From: Agrobacterium albertimagni AOL15
GTDB taxonomy: Bacteria > Pseudomonadota > Alphaproteobacteria > Rhizobiales > Rhizobiaceae
Reading direction: 5' to 3'
Assembly (NCBI RefSeq): GCF_000300855.1
Contig: NZ_ALJF01000019.1
Coordinates: forward strand, 92,679-156,678
Length of the DNA stretch: 64,000 nucleotides
Below the pieces are notes generated by a model. The model did not search any database and was not told the origin of the DNA. It worked only from the letters and a program-made list of their open reading frames with translations. The position numbers and the translations under genes are program-made. Of the stretch, positions 17,378-26,994 are shown in pieces. Position 1 is the first letter of the stretch. Every line of letters starts with the position of its first letter.

Positions 17378-18841
17378 TCAAGCCTTGGCGAAATCGACCC
17401 TGGTCGACCCAGCCACCCCTTGCGCATGGGGCCAGGCGGAGTGATCGAGATCGAGATCGGGAAACGCCGTCGGTTCAAAGACCGGACGCTCCACACCGGC
17501 CTTCAGCTGTGAGCGGAAATCGTCAAGAATTCGCAAGGCAACGGGGAAGAGCATCAGGATTACGCTGAGGTTGACCACCGCAAGCACGCCCATCAACGGG
17601 TCGGAGAAGAAGAAGACCGCCGTTGCACCCGGAGCCGTCGCGCCCAGGAAGACGACGATGACAATGGCAAACCTCAGCACATGCAAGGCGCCCGGCCGTG
17701 AGGTCATGACCTTCAGCGCGGTTTCCCCGAGATAGTAGTTGTAGATGATGGAACTGAAGGCAAAAAGCAGGATGGCGAAGGTCAGGAAATACTGCGACCA
17801 CGTGCCGACCTGGCTGACCAGCGATTGCTGGGTGAGCACGATGCCGTCGATACCTTCCACGCCCGGCTGATAGACAGGGCTGAGCAGGATGATGAAGGCC
17901 GTGCAGGTGCAGATCACGATGGTGTCGATGAACACCGAGAAGGACTGGGTGATGCCCTGGCTGATCGGATGGCGGACATCGGCTGTCGCCGCAACGTTCG
18001 GCGTGGAACCCAGGCCTGCCTCGTTGGAGAACAGCCCGCGGCGAAGCCCCTGGGCCAGCGCAGCGCCAAAGCCGCCGCCAACCACTTCTTCCAGGCCGAA
18101 CGCATTGGCGATGATCGACCAGATGACGCCCGGGAGCGCGGTGATGTTGGACAGGATGACCAGAAGTGCCAGACCGATATAGATGAAGGCCATGACAGGA
18201 ATGATCACGTCCGCGACCTTCGCGATCCGGCGAATGCCGCCGTAGACGATGAGGCCCGTGATGATCGCAAGACCGATGCCGCTCCAGACGCGATCGACGC
18301 CGAGGCTGTCATAGACGGCTCCGGCAAAGGTATTGCCCTGGAAAGCGTTGAAGCCAAAAGCAAACGCCAGCATCAGGCAGACGGCATAGACCACGGCCAG
18401 CCATTTGTGCTTCGCACCAAGCCCATAGATGATGTAGCCGGCAGGCCCGCCCTGATAGGTGCCGTCGCCGTTGGACCGCTTGTAGAGCTGGGCGAGTGTT
18501 GATTCGACGAGGCTCGTTGCCATGCCGATGATTGCGATCGCCCACATCCAGAAGACGGCGCCTGGCCCACCGAGCGTGATCGCGACTGCGACGCCTGCGA
18601 TGTTACCGCCACCGACGCGCCCACCAACGGACACGAGCAAGGCCTCGCGCGCGCTGATCGCATTCGGATCGCCGGTCTGGTTCTTGGAGAACAGCACGCG
18701 GAACATCCGCTTGAAGAACCTGATCTGAACGAAACCGCTCATCACCGTGATGAACACGCCGAAGACGACGAGCATGGGAATGAGCGCCCATCCCCATGTG
18801 AGATCCTCGACCAGTCCGAAAAAGCCGGTGATGATATCCAT
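17378..18841 (-). CDS. Alanine/glycine:cation symporter (AGCS family)
   Basis: A 487-residue polytopic membrane protein of the sodium:alanine symporter family, which imports alanine or glycine with Na+ or H+. Diagnostic stretches are GGRVGGGNIAGVAVAITLGGPGAVFWMW and GLRRGLFSNEAGLGSTPNVAA. The length is normal for the family, and GAGGAG precedes the ATG by about 8 bases. It is preceded by the SLC13-like transporter gene after 13 bases on the same strand, so the two transporters are probably cotranscribed. Confidence 0.92.
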   Translation of the reverse strand: MDIITGFFGLVEDLTWGWALIPMLVVFGVFITVMSGFVQIRFFKRMFRVLFSKNQTGDPNAISAREALLVSVGGRVGGGNIAGVAVAITLGGPGAVFWMWAIAIIGMATSLVESTLAQLYKRSNGDGTYQGGPAGYIIYGLGAKHKWLAVVYAVCLMLAFAFGFNAFQGNTFAGAVYDSLGVDRVWSGIGLAIITGLIVYGGIRRIAKVADVIIPVMAFIYIGLALLVILSNITALPGVIWSIIANAFGLEEVVGGGFGAALAQGLRRGLFSNEAGLGSTPNVAATADVRHPISQGITQSFSVFIDTIVICTCTAFIILLSPVYQPGVEGIDGIVLTQQSLVSQVGTWSQYFLTFAILLFAFSSIIYNYYLGETALKVMTSRPGALHVLRFAIVIVVFLGATAPGATAVFFFSDPLMGVLAVVNLSVILMLFPVALRILDDFRSQLKAGVERPVFEPTAFPDLDLDHSAWPHAQGVAGSTRVDFAKA

Positions 18842-18854
18842 GCGTCAACTCTCC

Positions 18855-20636
18855 TCAAAGACCATAATAAAGATAGATAGCGTAGCAGGACGCCAAGCCC
18901 ACAATAACGTTCATCGGCAAGCCGATCTTGACGAAATCGCTGAAGCGGTAGTTGCCGGCACCATAGACCAGCGTATTCGTCTGATAGCCGATCGGCGTCG
19001 CAAAACTTGCACTTGCTCCGAACATTACCGCCACCACAAGAGCTCTCGGATCGATACCCAATTGCTGACCGAGGCCGATGACGATCGGTGTCAGGATGAC
19101 CGCCACCGCATTGTTGGTCACGCATTCTGTGAGCGTCGATGACAGTGTGTAGACCAAGAGCAGAAGCACCAAGGGCGAGACCGTCGACATCAAGGGCATG
19201 GCCGTGTCCACGACGAGTGCAACGGCGCCGGTTTCCTGCAATCCCTGCCCGACGATCAGCATGGCGAAGATCAGGATCAGAATGCCGCCTTCGATCGAGC
19301 CCCAGGCTTCATCGGCGTCGATGCAGCGCAAGATGAGAATGGCCGGAACCGCGATCATCGCCAGAATGCCGATGTCCATCACGTTGAACGCCGCGAGAAG
19401 GACGACGAGACCGAGGGCGAGCAAGGCCAAAGGCGCCTTGGTCGGCCTGAAGGCACGGGCGGTGGAACGGGTGACCGATATCAGCTCGTTCTGCTGCGAC
19501 AGTTCGTCGAGCGCCTCCGCAGTCCCCTCGATGAGCAGCTTGTCTGCTGGCCGAAGGCGGACATTGGCGAGGTCCGGACCCGGCACATGCCGGTGTCGAT
19601 GGGCACCGATGATGCGCACGCCGAAGCGGCGCCCGAGCGTCAGACTGGAAAGACGCGTGCGATAACCGTAGCGCCCGGGCGCAACGACTGCCTCGACCAC
19701 GATGACGTCGCCTTTCGGGGCTGCTCCGCGTCGTTGACCGACGCGCAAGCCGTCCTTTTCATTCAGGGTCAGGAGTTCGGCCGACTTGGCAAGGATGATC
19801 AGACCATCGCCCTTTTTCAGGGTCATGGTCTCGATATCCTTGCGGATCACCTCGCCATTGGTGTGCAGCCCGACGATGCGCAGCCCAGGCTGCTTGAATT
19901 CCGCAATTTCGCCGACCGGCTTTTCGGTGAAGGGACCATCCGCAAGCACGGTGATTTCCGAAAGAAACTCGGCATCGTCCTGATCGTCCAGTTCGCCGCC
20001 TTCGTCACGGCGATCCGGCAAAAGAAACTTGCCGAGCACCAGCATGGTGAGCCCGCCCGTAACGACGGCAGCAAGACCGATCGGCGTGATTTCGAAAAGC
20101 GAGAAGGGCTCGAGGCCCTGCCCGCGCGCGACGCCATCGACGAGCAGGTTTGTCGACGTGCCGATCAAGGTCAAGGTTCCACCCAGAATGGCGGCATAGG
20201 ACACAGGGATCAGAAGCCGTGTCGCAGCAATGTCGAGCGAGGCGGCAAGGCGGATCACGATCGGGATCAGGACAAGGACCACCGGCGTGTTGTTCATGAA
20301 AGCCGACGCGACAAGCGCCGTCAGCAGGAACACGGCAAGCGCCATCTGCGGTCGCTTCTTCGACCTCTCCAGAACCACGGCCGCGACCCGTTCGAGGACA
20401 CCCGTGCGCACCAAAGCACCGGTCAGGACGAACATCGCGCCGATCGTCAGCGGCGCGGAATTCGAGAACACCGCCATCGCCTTGTCGGTTGGCACGAAGC
20501 CGAGCACGATGAAGAGCGCAGCACCCGCGGATGCGATCACCTCGGCGGGATATTTCTCCCAGACGAACAGCCCAAACAGCACGATCACCAGACCCAGAGC
20601 GATCTGAGCCTCGTAGCCCGAGAAGAATTGCATCAT
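18855..20636 (-). CDS. SLC13/DASS-family transporter with two RCK_C (TrkA-C) domains
   Basis: A 593-residue transporter of the ion-transporter/ArsB-NhaD superfamily. The N-terminal membrane half (about residues 1-200) contains FMNNTPVVLVLIPIV. Two soluble RCK_C domains follow (about 220-300 and 310-390: EFKQPGLRIVGLHTNGEVIRKD and GRRFGVRIIGAHRHRHV). The C-terminal membrane half contains TECVTNNAVAVILTPI. This layout is that of YfbS/SdcS-like dicarboxylate or sulfate carriers. The ATG has no strong ribosome site. The substrate is not evident; cotranscription with the AGCS symporter suggests a small organic anion. Confidence 0.88.
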   Translation of the reverse strand: MMQFFSGYEAQIALGLVIVLFGLFVWEKYPAEVIASAGAALFIVLGFVPTDKAMAVFSNSAPLTIGAMFVLTGALVRTGVLERVAAVVLERSKKRPQMALAVFLLTALVASAFMNNTPVVLVLIPIVIRLAASLDIAATRLLIPVSYAAILGGTLTLIGTSTNLLVDGVARGQGLEPFSLFEITPIGLAAVVTGGLTMLVLGKFLLPDRRDEGGELDDQDDAEFLSEITVLADGPFTEKPVGEIAEFKQPGLRIVGLHTNGEVIRKDIETMTLKKGDGLIILAKSAELLTLNEKDGLRVGQRRGAAPKGDVIVVEAVVAPGRYGYRTRLSSLTLGRRFGVRIIGAHRHRHVPGPDLANVRLRPADKLLIEGTAEALDELSQQNELISVTRSTARAFRPTKAPLALLALGLVVLLAAFNVMDIGILAMIAVPAILILRCIDADEAWGSIEGGILILIFAMLIVGQGLQETGAVALVVDTAMPLMSTVSPLVLLLLVYTLSSTLTECVTNNAVAVILTPIVIGLGQQLGIDPRALVVAVMFGASASFATPIGYQTNTLVYGAGNYRFSDFVKIGLPMNVIVGLASCYAIYLYYGL

Positions 20637-20855
20637 CTTTTTTCGTCAAGCCCCCGACTGATCGCGTGAAGAAACGCGCGACACGCGATCTGGCTCCACC
20701 GGCTCGCAAAAATGTCGAGGGAGCGGGAGCTCACTACACTCTGCATGCGGCGCGCGCAAACCATAGCCCGACCTCCTCTTATGCTCGCAACTGTCCGACA
20801 TCGACAGAGGCGGCAATGCCGACCTCGTAAAGGACGACCGATTGTGCCGTCCTAA

Positions 20856-21638
20856 TTATCCGATCGCGCCTGCCCGCGCCAGCATATAGGCCTCGGCAAA
20901 TGCCATGTGCTCGGCCGCAATCGCGCGCGCATCCTCTGTCCGTCCATCCTTCAGCGCCGCCATGAGCCGGTACTGGTAGGAGAGCCCCTCCTCCCGCGAG
21001 CTGGGCGCAGGATCAGCATAGATCTGCCTCGCCAGTGGCAGATCGCGCAACAGATTGTGCATCAGCCCACAGAGAAACCCGAGCAGCGGGTTGGGACAGA
21101 ACTGAGCCAGCTGCGAGTGAAAATCGAGTTCCGCAACGCGTTGACGATACTGTTCGTCCGGATCGACCGGCGGGTGATCATAGAGCCGGATCGTCCGCTC
21201 GAGCAAAGCCAGTTGCTGGGCCGATACCCTGCCTGAGAGCGAGGCGGCGACTTCAGGCTCCAGCGCCTTGCGGATCGCATAGATGTTGGAGAGGGTCGGC
21301 GGATTGAAGAAGAAGTGGGTGGACAACAACTCCATGGCGTGCCGAGCGGAGGGAGCGGCGACGAACGCACCGCCCCCGGGGCCGCTACGCGTGAAGATCA
21401 GGCCTTGGGTTTCCAGGGCCTTCATCGCTTCGCGCACCGTGCCCTTGGCAGCCTTGAAGCGGTCCATCAGATCGCGCTCCTGCGGCAGGCGATCGCCTGG
21501 CTGAAGCCCTTGCGAACGGATGAAATCCTTCATCAGATCGGCAATGGCATCGGGCCGGCGCTTCGGCTTCCCGGCAGGGGTGAACAACCGCTTGCCGTCT
21601 TCACTGCCTGGTTTCGCCCTCTCCTCGGTATAGGTCAT
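20856..21638 (-). CDS. FadR/GntR-family regulator (FCD domain)
   Basis: A 260-residue GntR-family repressor of the FadR subfamily. The winged HTH is at about residues 29-95 (RLPQERDLMDRFKAAKGTVREAMKALETQGLI), and the all-helical FCD ligand domain carries the metal-type His positions (ELDFHSQLAQF, LMHNLL). It starts 6 bases after the stop of the last transporter gene of the peptide-type ABC operon, so it is cotranscribed and probably controls that operon in response to the imported or metabolised compound. Confidence 0.88.
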   Translation of the reverse strand: MTYTEERAKPGSEDGKRLFTPAGKPKRRPDAIADLMKDFIRSQGLQPGDRLPQERDLMDRFKAAKGTVREAMKALETQGLIFTRSGPGGGAFVAAPSARHAMELLSTHFFFNPPTLSNIYAIRKALEPEVAASLSGRVSAQQLALLERTIRLYDHPPVDPDEQYRQRVAELDFHSQLAQFCPNPLLGFLCGLMHNLLRDLPLARQIYADPAPSSREEGLSYQYRLMAALKDGRTEDARAIAAEHMAFAEAYMLARAGAIG

Positions 21639-21644
21639 CGCGCG

Positions 21645-22442
21645 TCATTCTCTCCTGATACGGGGCGCACTGGCCACGAGCCGCCTTGTATAAGCGTGTT
21701 CAGGATCGGCAAAAAGCCTTGCCGCGGGTGCCAGCTCGACAATCTCACCGAAATACATGACGGCCACGCGGTCACAGATTGCCTCGACAACGGCAAGGTC
21801 ATGACTGATGAACAGATAGGACAAGTCGAAACGCGTTTTCAGATCGCTGAGAAGCAAGAGGACCTGCGCCTGTACGCCGACGTCGAGCGCGCTCACCGGC
21901 TCGTCGAAGACCAGGATCTCCGCTTCCGCTGCCAGAGCCCGGGCGATCGCAATCCGTTGTGCCTGGCCGCCAGAAAATTCGTGCGGATAGCGCGAGAGCG
22001 TGTTTGCCGGCATCTGGACCGCGTCCAGCAGTTCGTTCATCCGCTCGCGCCGCCTGGGCGCCTCGTATCCGCACAGCAGCTTGAGCGGGGTCTCAAGGAT
22101 GCTGCTGATTGTCTTGCGCGGGTTCAACGAAGCAACCGGGTCCTGAAAGACATACTGAACCGTCTTGCCAAAGGCCCGCGGTCCCTCGCGCCGCAGCGCG
22201 TCGGCATCCTTGCCCCCGATCAGCATGCTGCCGGAGGTCGGCGTCTCGAGCCCGACCAGCATGCGGGCAAGCGTGCTCTTTCCAGATCCGCTTTCGCCGA
22301 CGACGGCAAGCGTTTCGCCGCGCATCAGATCCAGCGACACCGACTTCACGGCCTTGACCTCGTGTCGCGCCTTGCCGAACAGGCTCCGCCCGCCGCCGAA
22401 CGACTTGGTCAGTTCACGAACCTGGATCGCAGACTTCGTCAT
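21645..22442 (-). CDS. Peptide-type ABC transporter ATP-binding protein (DppF/OppF)
   Basis: A 265-residue ATPase with Walker A GESGSGKST, the Dpp/Opp-type VFQDPVASLNPRKTI after the Q-loop, signature FSGGQAQRIAIARAL and Walker B ILVFDEPVSALDV. It lacks most of the usual C-terminal oligopeptide-transporter tail and is therefore slightly short. Its ATG overlaps the stop of the permease-ATPase fusion by 4 bases, and it would pair with the ATPase half of that fusion. Confidence 0.92.
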   Translation of the reverse strand: MTKSAIQVRELTKSFGGGRSLFGKARHEVKAVKSVSLDLMRGETLAVVGESGSGKSTLARMLVGLETPTSGSMLIGGKDADALRREGPRAFGKTVQYVFQDPVASLNPRKTISSILETPLKLLCGYEAPRRRERMNELLDAVQMPANTLSRYPHEFSGGQAQRIAIARALAAEAEILVFDEPVSALDVGVQAQVLLLLSDLKTRFDLSYLFISHDLAVVEAICDRVAVMYFGEIVELAPAARLFADPEHAYTRRLVASAPRIRRE

Positions 22443-24238
22443 GACGCCTCCGTTTGCTGCTTCGGGAAGAGCCCGGCGACGCGCTTGAGGAACTGCGCCC
22501 CAGTCCCGAGCTCGGGCACGCAGGCGATCAGCCGCTTCGTGTAATCATGCTGCGGGTTGGCGAGAACCGCGCGCGTTTCTCCGGTCTCGACAATCTCGCC
22601 GTCCTTCATCACCGCGACGCGGTCACAGATCTCCGACACGACACCGAAGTCGTGGGTGATGAAGAGAAGTGCCATCCCGCGTTCGCGCTGCAGATCGCGC
22701 AAGAGCTCCAGGATACGGGCCTGCACGGTGACGTCGAGAGCGGTCGTCGGCTCATCGGCAATGATCACATCGGGATCGTTGGCAAGCGCCATGGCAATGC
22801 CGATACGCTGGCGCTGACCACCCGAAAGCTGATGCGGATAGTGTTTCGCCCTTTCCCGGGCCTCCGGTATGCCAACCTTCTCAAGCAATGCAACCGCCCT
22901 TTCACGGCGCTCATTTGCACCGAGCGACTGATGCGCGGCGATCGCTTCCTCGACTTGCCGTCCAACGGGATACATGGGGTGTAGTGTCGTCAGTGGATCC
23001 TGAAACACATAGGAGACACGGCTGCCACGCAGGGAGATCAGCCGTGTCTGCGACATCGCCAGCACGTCTTCATTGTCCACATAGATCGCACCGCTCTGGA
23101 TGATGCCCGGTGGGGACGCCACCAGTCCCATCACCGACAATGCCGTAACGCTCTTCCCCGACCCGCTTTCGCCGATCAGCCCGAGGCATTCGCCGCGCTT
23201 CACATGCAATGAAATTCCACGCACGGCCGGAATGATGTCGTCTCCGCTACGGAAACCGGTCTCCAGACCTTCGATGGAAAGAGCAGCATCCGGGGCAGAG
23301 TTCTCCGGAACGTTTCGATCCGTCGCAATTTCCGTGACAGGCCCCGGACGCGCAAGCGCCCCGGAGCGCAGGCGCGGATCGAGAACGTCGCGAATGCCGT
23401 CACCCAGCACATTTAGGCTGATGACCATGAGAAAGATCATGACGCCCGGCACGATCGACACATGCGGAGCGGTGAAGAGCTGCGCCCGTCCCTCGCCCAG
23501 CATCGACCCGAGATCGGCCTGCGGCGGCTGTGCGCCGAGACCGAGGAAGCTGAGGCCCGCCGTCTCCAGGATCATCCAGCCGGCTGTCGTCGACATGGTG
23601 ATGACGATGACCGGCGCCACGTTTGGCAAAACCTCGGTAAACATGACGGACAGGTGCCCCTTGCCGGAAAGGCGCGCAGCATCGACGAATTCGCGATGGG
23701 CGTATCCGAGCGTCACGCCGCGCACATTACGCGCGAAGAAGGGGATGTTGACGATGGCAATGGCATAGAGCGCGTTCATCAGGCCCGGCCCCAAGGCAGC
23801 AACGATCGCCAGCGCCAAAAGGATGTAGGGAAAGGCCATCAGCATGTCGATGCCACGCATGATGGCATTATCCGTGCGCCCACCGACATAGCCAGCGACA
23901 ATGCCGATCACCGACCCGATCAGCGCGGCGATCAGCGTGGCCGTGAAGCCGACCGTGACGGACAAACGGGCGCCCCACAAGAGTCGGCTGAGGATATCGC
24001 GGCCGAGTTGATCCGTGCCGAGAATATGCCCGGCCGTCAGCACGGGCTTTAGCCGCTCTGCCGGCGCGGTGGCATCGGGATCGGGCAGAGGGAGGATCGG
24101 CACGAGCAGGATCAGGAGAGCGATCAGCCCGATGAGCACGAGCCCCGCTGCCGCGAGACGATTGTTGAGTAGAAGCCGCCAGGACGTGATCCGTCCCGAA
24201 GCGACCTTGGGCGGGGTAACAGCAGAAACGGTACTCAC
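22439..24238 (-). CDS. Peptide-type ABC transporter permease-ATPase fusion (DppC-DppD)
   Basis: A 599-residue fusion. Residues 1 to about 290 form a DppC-type permease (N-terminal TM, HILGTDQLGRDILSRLLWGARLS, EAA loop FVDAARLSGKGHLSVMFTEVLPN, end GDGIRDVLDPRLR). A linker of about 25 residues leads to a complete ATPase with Walker A GESGSGKS (356-363), VFQDPLTTLHPMYPVG, signature LSGGQRQRIGIAMAL and Walker B VIIADEPTTALDV. The frame is open throughout, so this is a real fusion and not a sequencing join. Such fusions occur in rhizobial oligopeptide transporters. It overlaps both neighbours by 4 bases. Confidence 0.92.
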   Translation of the reverse strand: MSTVSAVTPPKVASGRITSWRLLLNNRLAAAGLVLIGLIALLILLVPILPLPDPDATAPAERLKPVLTAGHILGTDQLGRDILSRLLWGARLSVTVGFTATLIAALIGSVIGIVAGYVGGRTDNAIMRGIDMLMAFPYILLALAIVAALGPGLMNALYAIAIVNIPFFARNVRGVTLGYAHREFVDAARLSGKGHLSVMFTEVLPNVAPVIVITMSTTAGWMILETAGLSFLGLGAQPPQADLGSMLGEGRAQLFTAPHVSIVPGVMIFLMVISLNVLGDGIRDVLDPRLRSGALARPGPVTEIATDRNVPENSAPDAALSIEGLETGFRSGDDIIPAVRGISLHVKRGECLGLIGESGSGKSVTALSVMGLVASPPGIIQSGAIYVDNEDVLAMSQTRLISLRGSRVSYVFQDPLTTLHPMYPVGRQVEEAIAAHQSLGANERRERAVALLEKVGIPEARERAKHYPHQLSGGQRQRIGIAMALANDPDVIIADEPTTALDVTVQARILELLRDLQRERGMALLFITHDFGVVSEICDRVAVMKDGEIVETGETRAVLANPQHDYTKRLIACVPELGTGAQFLKRVAGLFPKQQTEAS

Positions 24239-25182
24239 GTGCGGATCCTCGGATCGAGCATGGATTGGAGAACATCAGCGACGAGGTTGAAGAGCACGTA
24301 GCTCGCGGCAACCACGAGCACTCCACCTTGGACCAGCAGGATGTCGCGGCTGGAGATGGCCTTGACCAGCATGGCCCCGACGCCCGGCCACTGGAACACA
24401 GTCTCGATATAGACGGCGCCGCCGAGCACAAAGCCGGACTGGATGCCGATCACCGGAATGATGCTGACCAGTGCCGACCGAAACGCGTGACCATAGATGA
24501 CCCGCCGTTCCGAAAGTCCCTTGGCACGGGCCGTGCGGACAAAGTCCTGCCGCAGCACTTCGAGCATGGCGCCCCGCGTAAGGCGTGCGATCACGCCTGC
24601 CGCGACGACCGACAGCGTGACGGCGGGCAGCACCAGATGGAGCAGAAGGTCCTTGAGGTCCCCTCCCCCATAAACGGCATACATGCCCGAGGCCGGAAGC
24701 ATGCGCCACTTGACGGCGAAGAGGTAGATGAGCAGCAGACCCAGCCAGAAGGACGGCATGGAGATCCCGGCCAGCACGAAGAAAGTGATCGCACGGTCCG
24801 CCCATCCGAACTGCCGGACAGCCGAAACGACGCCGGCAAGGAGGCCGATGACCGTGCACAGAAGGAGAGAGACGCCGGCAAGGATGAGGGTGGCGCCGAA
24901 ACGCTCGAGGACCTCGTCCAGCACGGGCCGGTTCAGCGCATAGGAGCGGCCGAAATCGCCCTGCAGCACATTGCCGATCCAGACCAGGTATTGCTGAACC
25001 AGAAGCTTGTCGAGCCCGAGGTCGCGATTGATGCGCTCGACGTTTTCGGGCGTCGCATAGGCGCCGAGAATGGCTGTCGCCGTATCCCCGGGAATGAGAG
25101 CCATCACCAGGAAGACGATGATCGACAGGCCGAAAAGGACGGGCACGACTGCGATCAGACGTTTGAGAATATAGGCCGGCAT
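24235..25182 (-). CDS. Peptide-type ABC transporter permease (DppB)
   Basis: A 315-residue permease, starting MPAYILKRLIAVVPVLFGLSIIVF as DppB/OppB proteins do, with the conserved LGLDKLLVQQYLVWIGNVLQGDFGRSY and the EAA loop FVRTARAKGLSERRVIYGHAFRSAL. The start was chosen because GGAGG lies 5 bases upstream; a longer frame adds 21 residues without homology. It is the second gene of the operon, 70 bases after the binding-protein stop, and overlaps the fusion gene by 4 bases. Confidence 0.92.
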   Translation of the reverse strand: MPAYILKRLIAVVPVLFGLSIIVFLVMALIPGDTATAILGAYATPENVERINRDLGLDKLLVQQYLVWIGNVLQGDFGRSYALNRPVLDEVLERFGATLILAGVSLLLCTVIGLLAGVVSAVRQFGWADRAITFFVLAGISMPSFWLGLLLIYLFAVKWRMLPASGMYAVYGGGDLKDLLLHLVLPAVTLSVVAAGVIARLTRGAMLEVLRQDFVRTARAKGLSERRVIYGHAFRSALVSIIPVIGIQSGFVLGGAVYIETVFQWPGVGAMLVKAISSRDILLVQGGVLVVAASYVLFNLVADVLQSMLDPRIRT

Positions 25183-25252
25183 GGCAACCTCCGGGAGTGT
25201 CCCAGGCTGATGCCGGCGAGCAGTATGCCCGCCGGCATCAGCCACAGGAGGA

Positions 25253-26818
25253 TTACTGCTTCGTCACACCGTGTAGGTTGAGAAGGAACGAGGGCTGCAG
25301 CTTGAAGCCCTGGACATTAGCGGTCGTGACCGCGTTCTGCTTCCAGTTGGCGACGAACAACCAGGGGGCATCGTCATGCACGATCTCCTGGACCTGGGCG
25401 TAAAGCCTGCCGCGTTCGGCCTGATCTGTCGATGTGCGCGCCTTCTCCAGCAAGTCGTCGACCTCAGGGTTCGAATAATAGCCCGAGTTGAAGCCACCCT
25501 TGTCCGGCATCGCATCGCTGCGCAGCGTGAGATAGGGAACGGTGTCGGGATCATTCGTCATCCAGGCCATTTCGGCCATGTCAGCCTGACCGTCGAGACC
25601 CTGATTGACGCGGCCGAGGAAGGTATTCCACTCATAGGTCTCGATCTTCACATTAAAGCCGACGGCCTGCAGATCGGCCTGGATGGCCGCGCCCATCGTC
25701 ACTGGATCGAGCATGCCAGAGCCGCCTTCAGTGACATAGAACGTCAGTTCCGGCGTCTCGACACCCGCCTCGGCCAGCAAGGCCTTGGCCTTCTCTGGAT
25801 CGTAGGCATAGGGCTCGACCGAGCTTTCCACCCAGTTGAAGGCAGGCGGAATGGGACCAGCGGCCACGGTTGCCGTGCCCTGGAGCACATCGTTGACCAG
25901 CGTCTCCTTGTTGACGGCGTAGTTGGCGGCCTGACGAACGCGCTTATCGGCGAAGGGACCGCTCTTCGTGTTCAGGATGCCGAACCAGACATGCGGCCCC
26001 GCCTGCTCAGCGACGGAGAACGCGGCATCCTGCTGGAAGGTGGTGAGGTTGTCCGGCGGCACCTCGACCATCACGTCGATGCCTCCGGAAAGCATTTCGG
26101 CAACACGCGTGTTTGCATCCGTCACGGGCCGAAAGACGACGGCTTCGAGGGCCGCAGCCTCGCCCCAGTAGTCCGGATTGCGCTCGACGACGACACGCTG
26201 GTTCGACAGCCATTCGGCAAACTTGAAAGGTCCGGTACCCGAGGGGTTCCGGCCATAATCGGCGCCATGCTGCTCCACGGCAGCCGGAGAAACGATCAGC
26301 CCTGTGGGATAAGCGAGATTGGACAGGAAGGGTGCAAAGGCTTCACTCAGCTTGAATTCGACCGTCTGGCCGTCGATCACGTTGACGGACTCGACGGAGG
26401 CAAAGTTGAACGACAGGGGAAATGGACCGGTGTTGTAGAAGGGATGGTCCTCTTTCAGCATCCGGTCGAAGTTGAACTTGACGGCCTCGGCGGTGAAGTC
26501 GGAACCGTCGTGAAACTTCACGCCCTGACGCAGCTTGAACGTATAGGTCTTGCCGTCCTCCGAGATATCCCAGCTCTCGGCAAGTGCCGGCTCGATCTCC
26601 AGCGTCCCGTCCTTGAAGCGCACCAGGCCCTCATAGACATTCACCAGAATGCGGAAATCATTGGTGGCAGTGACCGTGTGCGGATCGAGAGATTTCGGCT
26701 CGGCAATCTGCCCGACGACGAGGACATCGGGCGGGGTCTGCGCGCTCGCCGGCTGGGCGGAAATCATGGCGGCACTCAAGGCGGCAGCGGCAAATGCGCT
26801 CCGGAACAGCCTCTTCAT
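25253..26818 (-). CDS. Peptide-type ABC transporter substrate-binding protein (DppA/family 5)
   Basis: A 521-residue periplasmic protein. The signal peptide is MKRLFRSAFAAAALSAAMIS followed by AQPASAQ. The mature part has a family 5 solute-binding fold: SLDPHTVTATNDFRILVNVYEGLVRF, YTFKLRQGVKFHDGSDFTAEAVKFNFDR and ADMAEMAWMTNDPDTVPYL. The ATG at 26818 is preceded by AGGA. It is the first gene of the five-gene transporter and regulator operon. Ligands of this family include peptides, glycosides, opines and nickel chelates; nothing visible decides which. Confidence 0.92.
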   Translation of the reverse strand: MKRLFRSAFAAAALSAAMISAQPASAQTPPDVLVVGQIAEPKSLDPHTVTATNDFRILVNVYEGLVRFKDGTLEIEPALAESWDISEDGKTYTFKLRQGVKFHDGSDFTAEAVKFNFDRMLKEDHPFYNTGPFPLSFNFASVESVNVIDGQTVEFKLSEAFAPFLSNLAYPTGLIVSPAAVEQHGADYGRNPSGTGPFKFAEWLSNQRVVVERNPDYWGEAAALEAVVFRPVTDANTRVAEMLSGGIDVMVEVPPDNLTTFQQDAAFSVAEQAGPHVWFGILNTKSGPFADKRVRQAANYAVNKETLVNDVLQGTATVAAGPIPPAFNWVESSVEPYAYDPEKAKALLAEAGVETPELTFYVTEGGSGMLDPVTMGAAIQADLQAVGFNVKIETYEWNTFLGRVNQGLDGQADMAEMAWMTNDPDTVPYLTLRSDAMPDKGGFNSGYYSNPEVDDLLEKARTSTDQAERGRLYAQVQEIVHDDAPWLFVANWKQNAVTTANVQGFKLQPSFLLNLHGVTKQ

Positions 26819-26890
26819 GGGGAAATCCTTTCGATTTGGCATCCTGTATGCGCGCTATTAATTCACATAGATAATCCAATTGCAATAATT

Positions 26891-26900
26891 TATCATGATA
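26891..26900. promoter_or_regulatory. Palindrome upstream of the peptide-type ABC operon
   Basis: TATCATGATA is a perfect 10-base palindrome 73 bases upstream of the binding-protein start, within an AT-rich stretch that must hold the promoter. It could be the site for the FadR-type regulator encoded at the end of the operon. It is short, so the call is tentative. Confidence 0.35.
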
Positions 26901-26994
26901 GATATCAACCGCAGGGTTCTCGCAAGCATACCGATGCAGCGACCACCATCACGCGTCGGATTTCGTCAGTGAATGGAAATTTCGGCCTAAGCCC

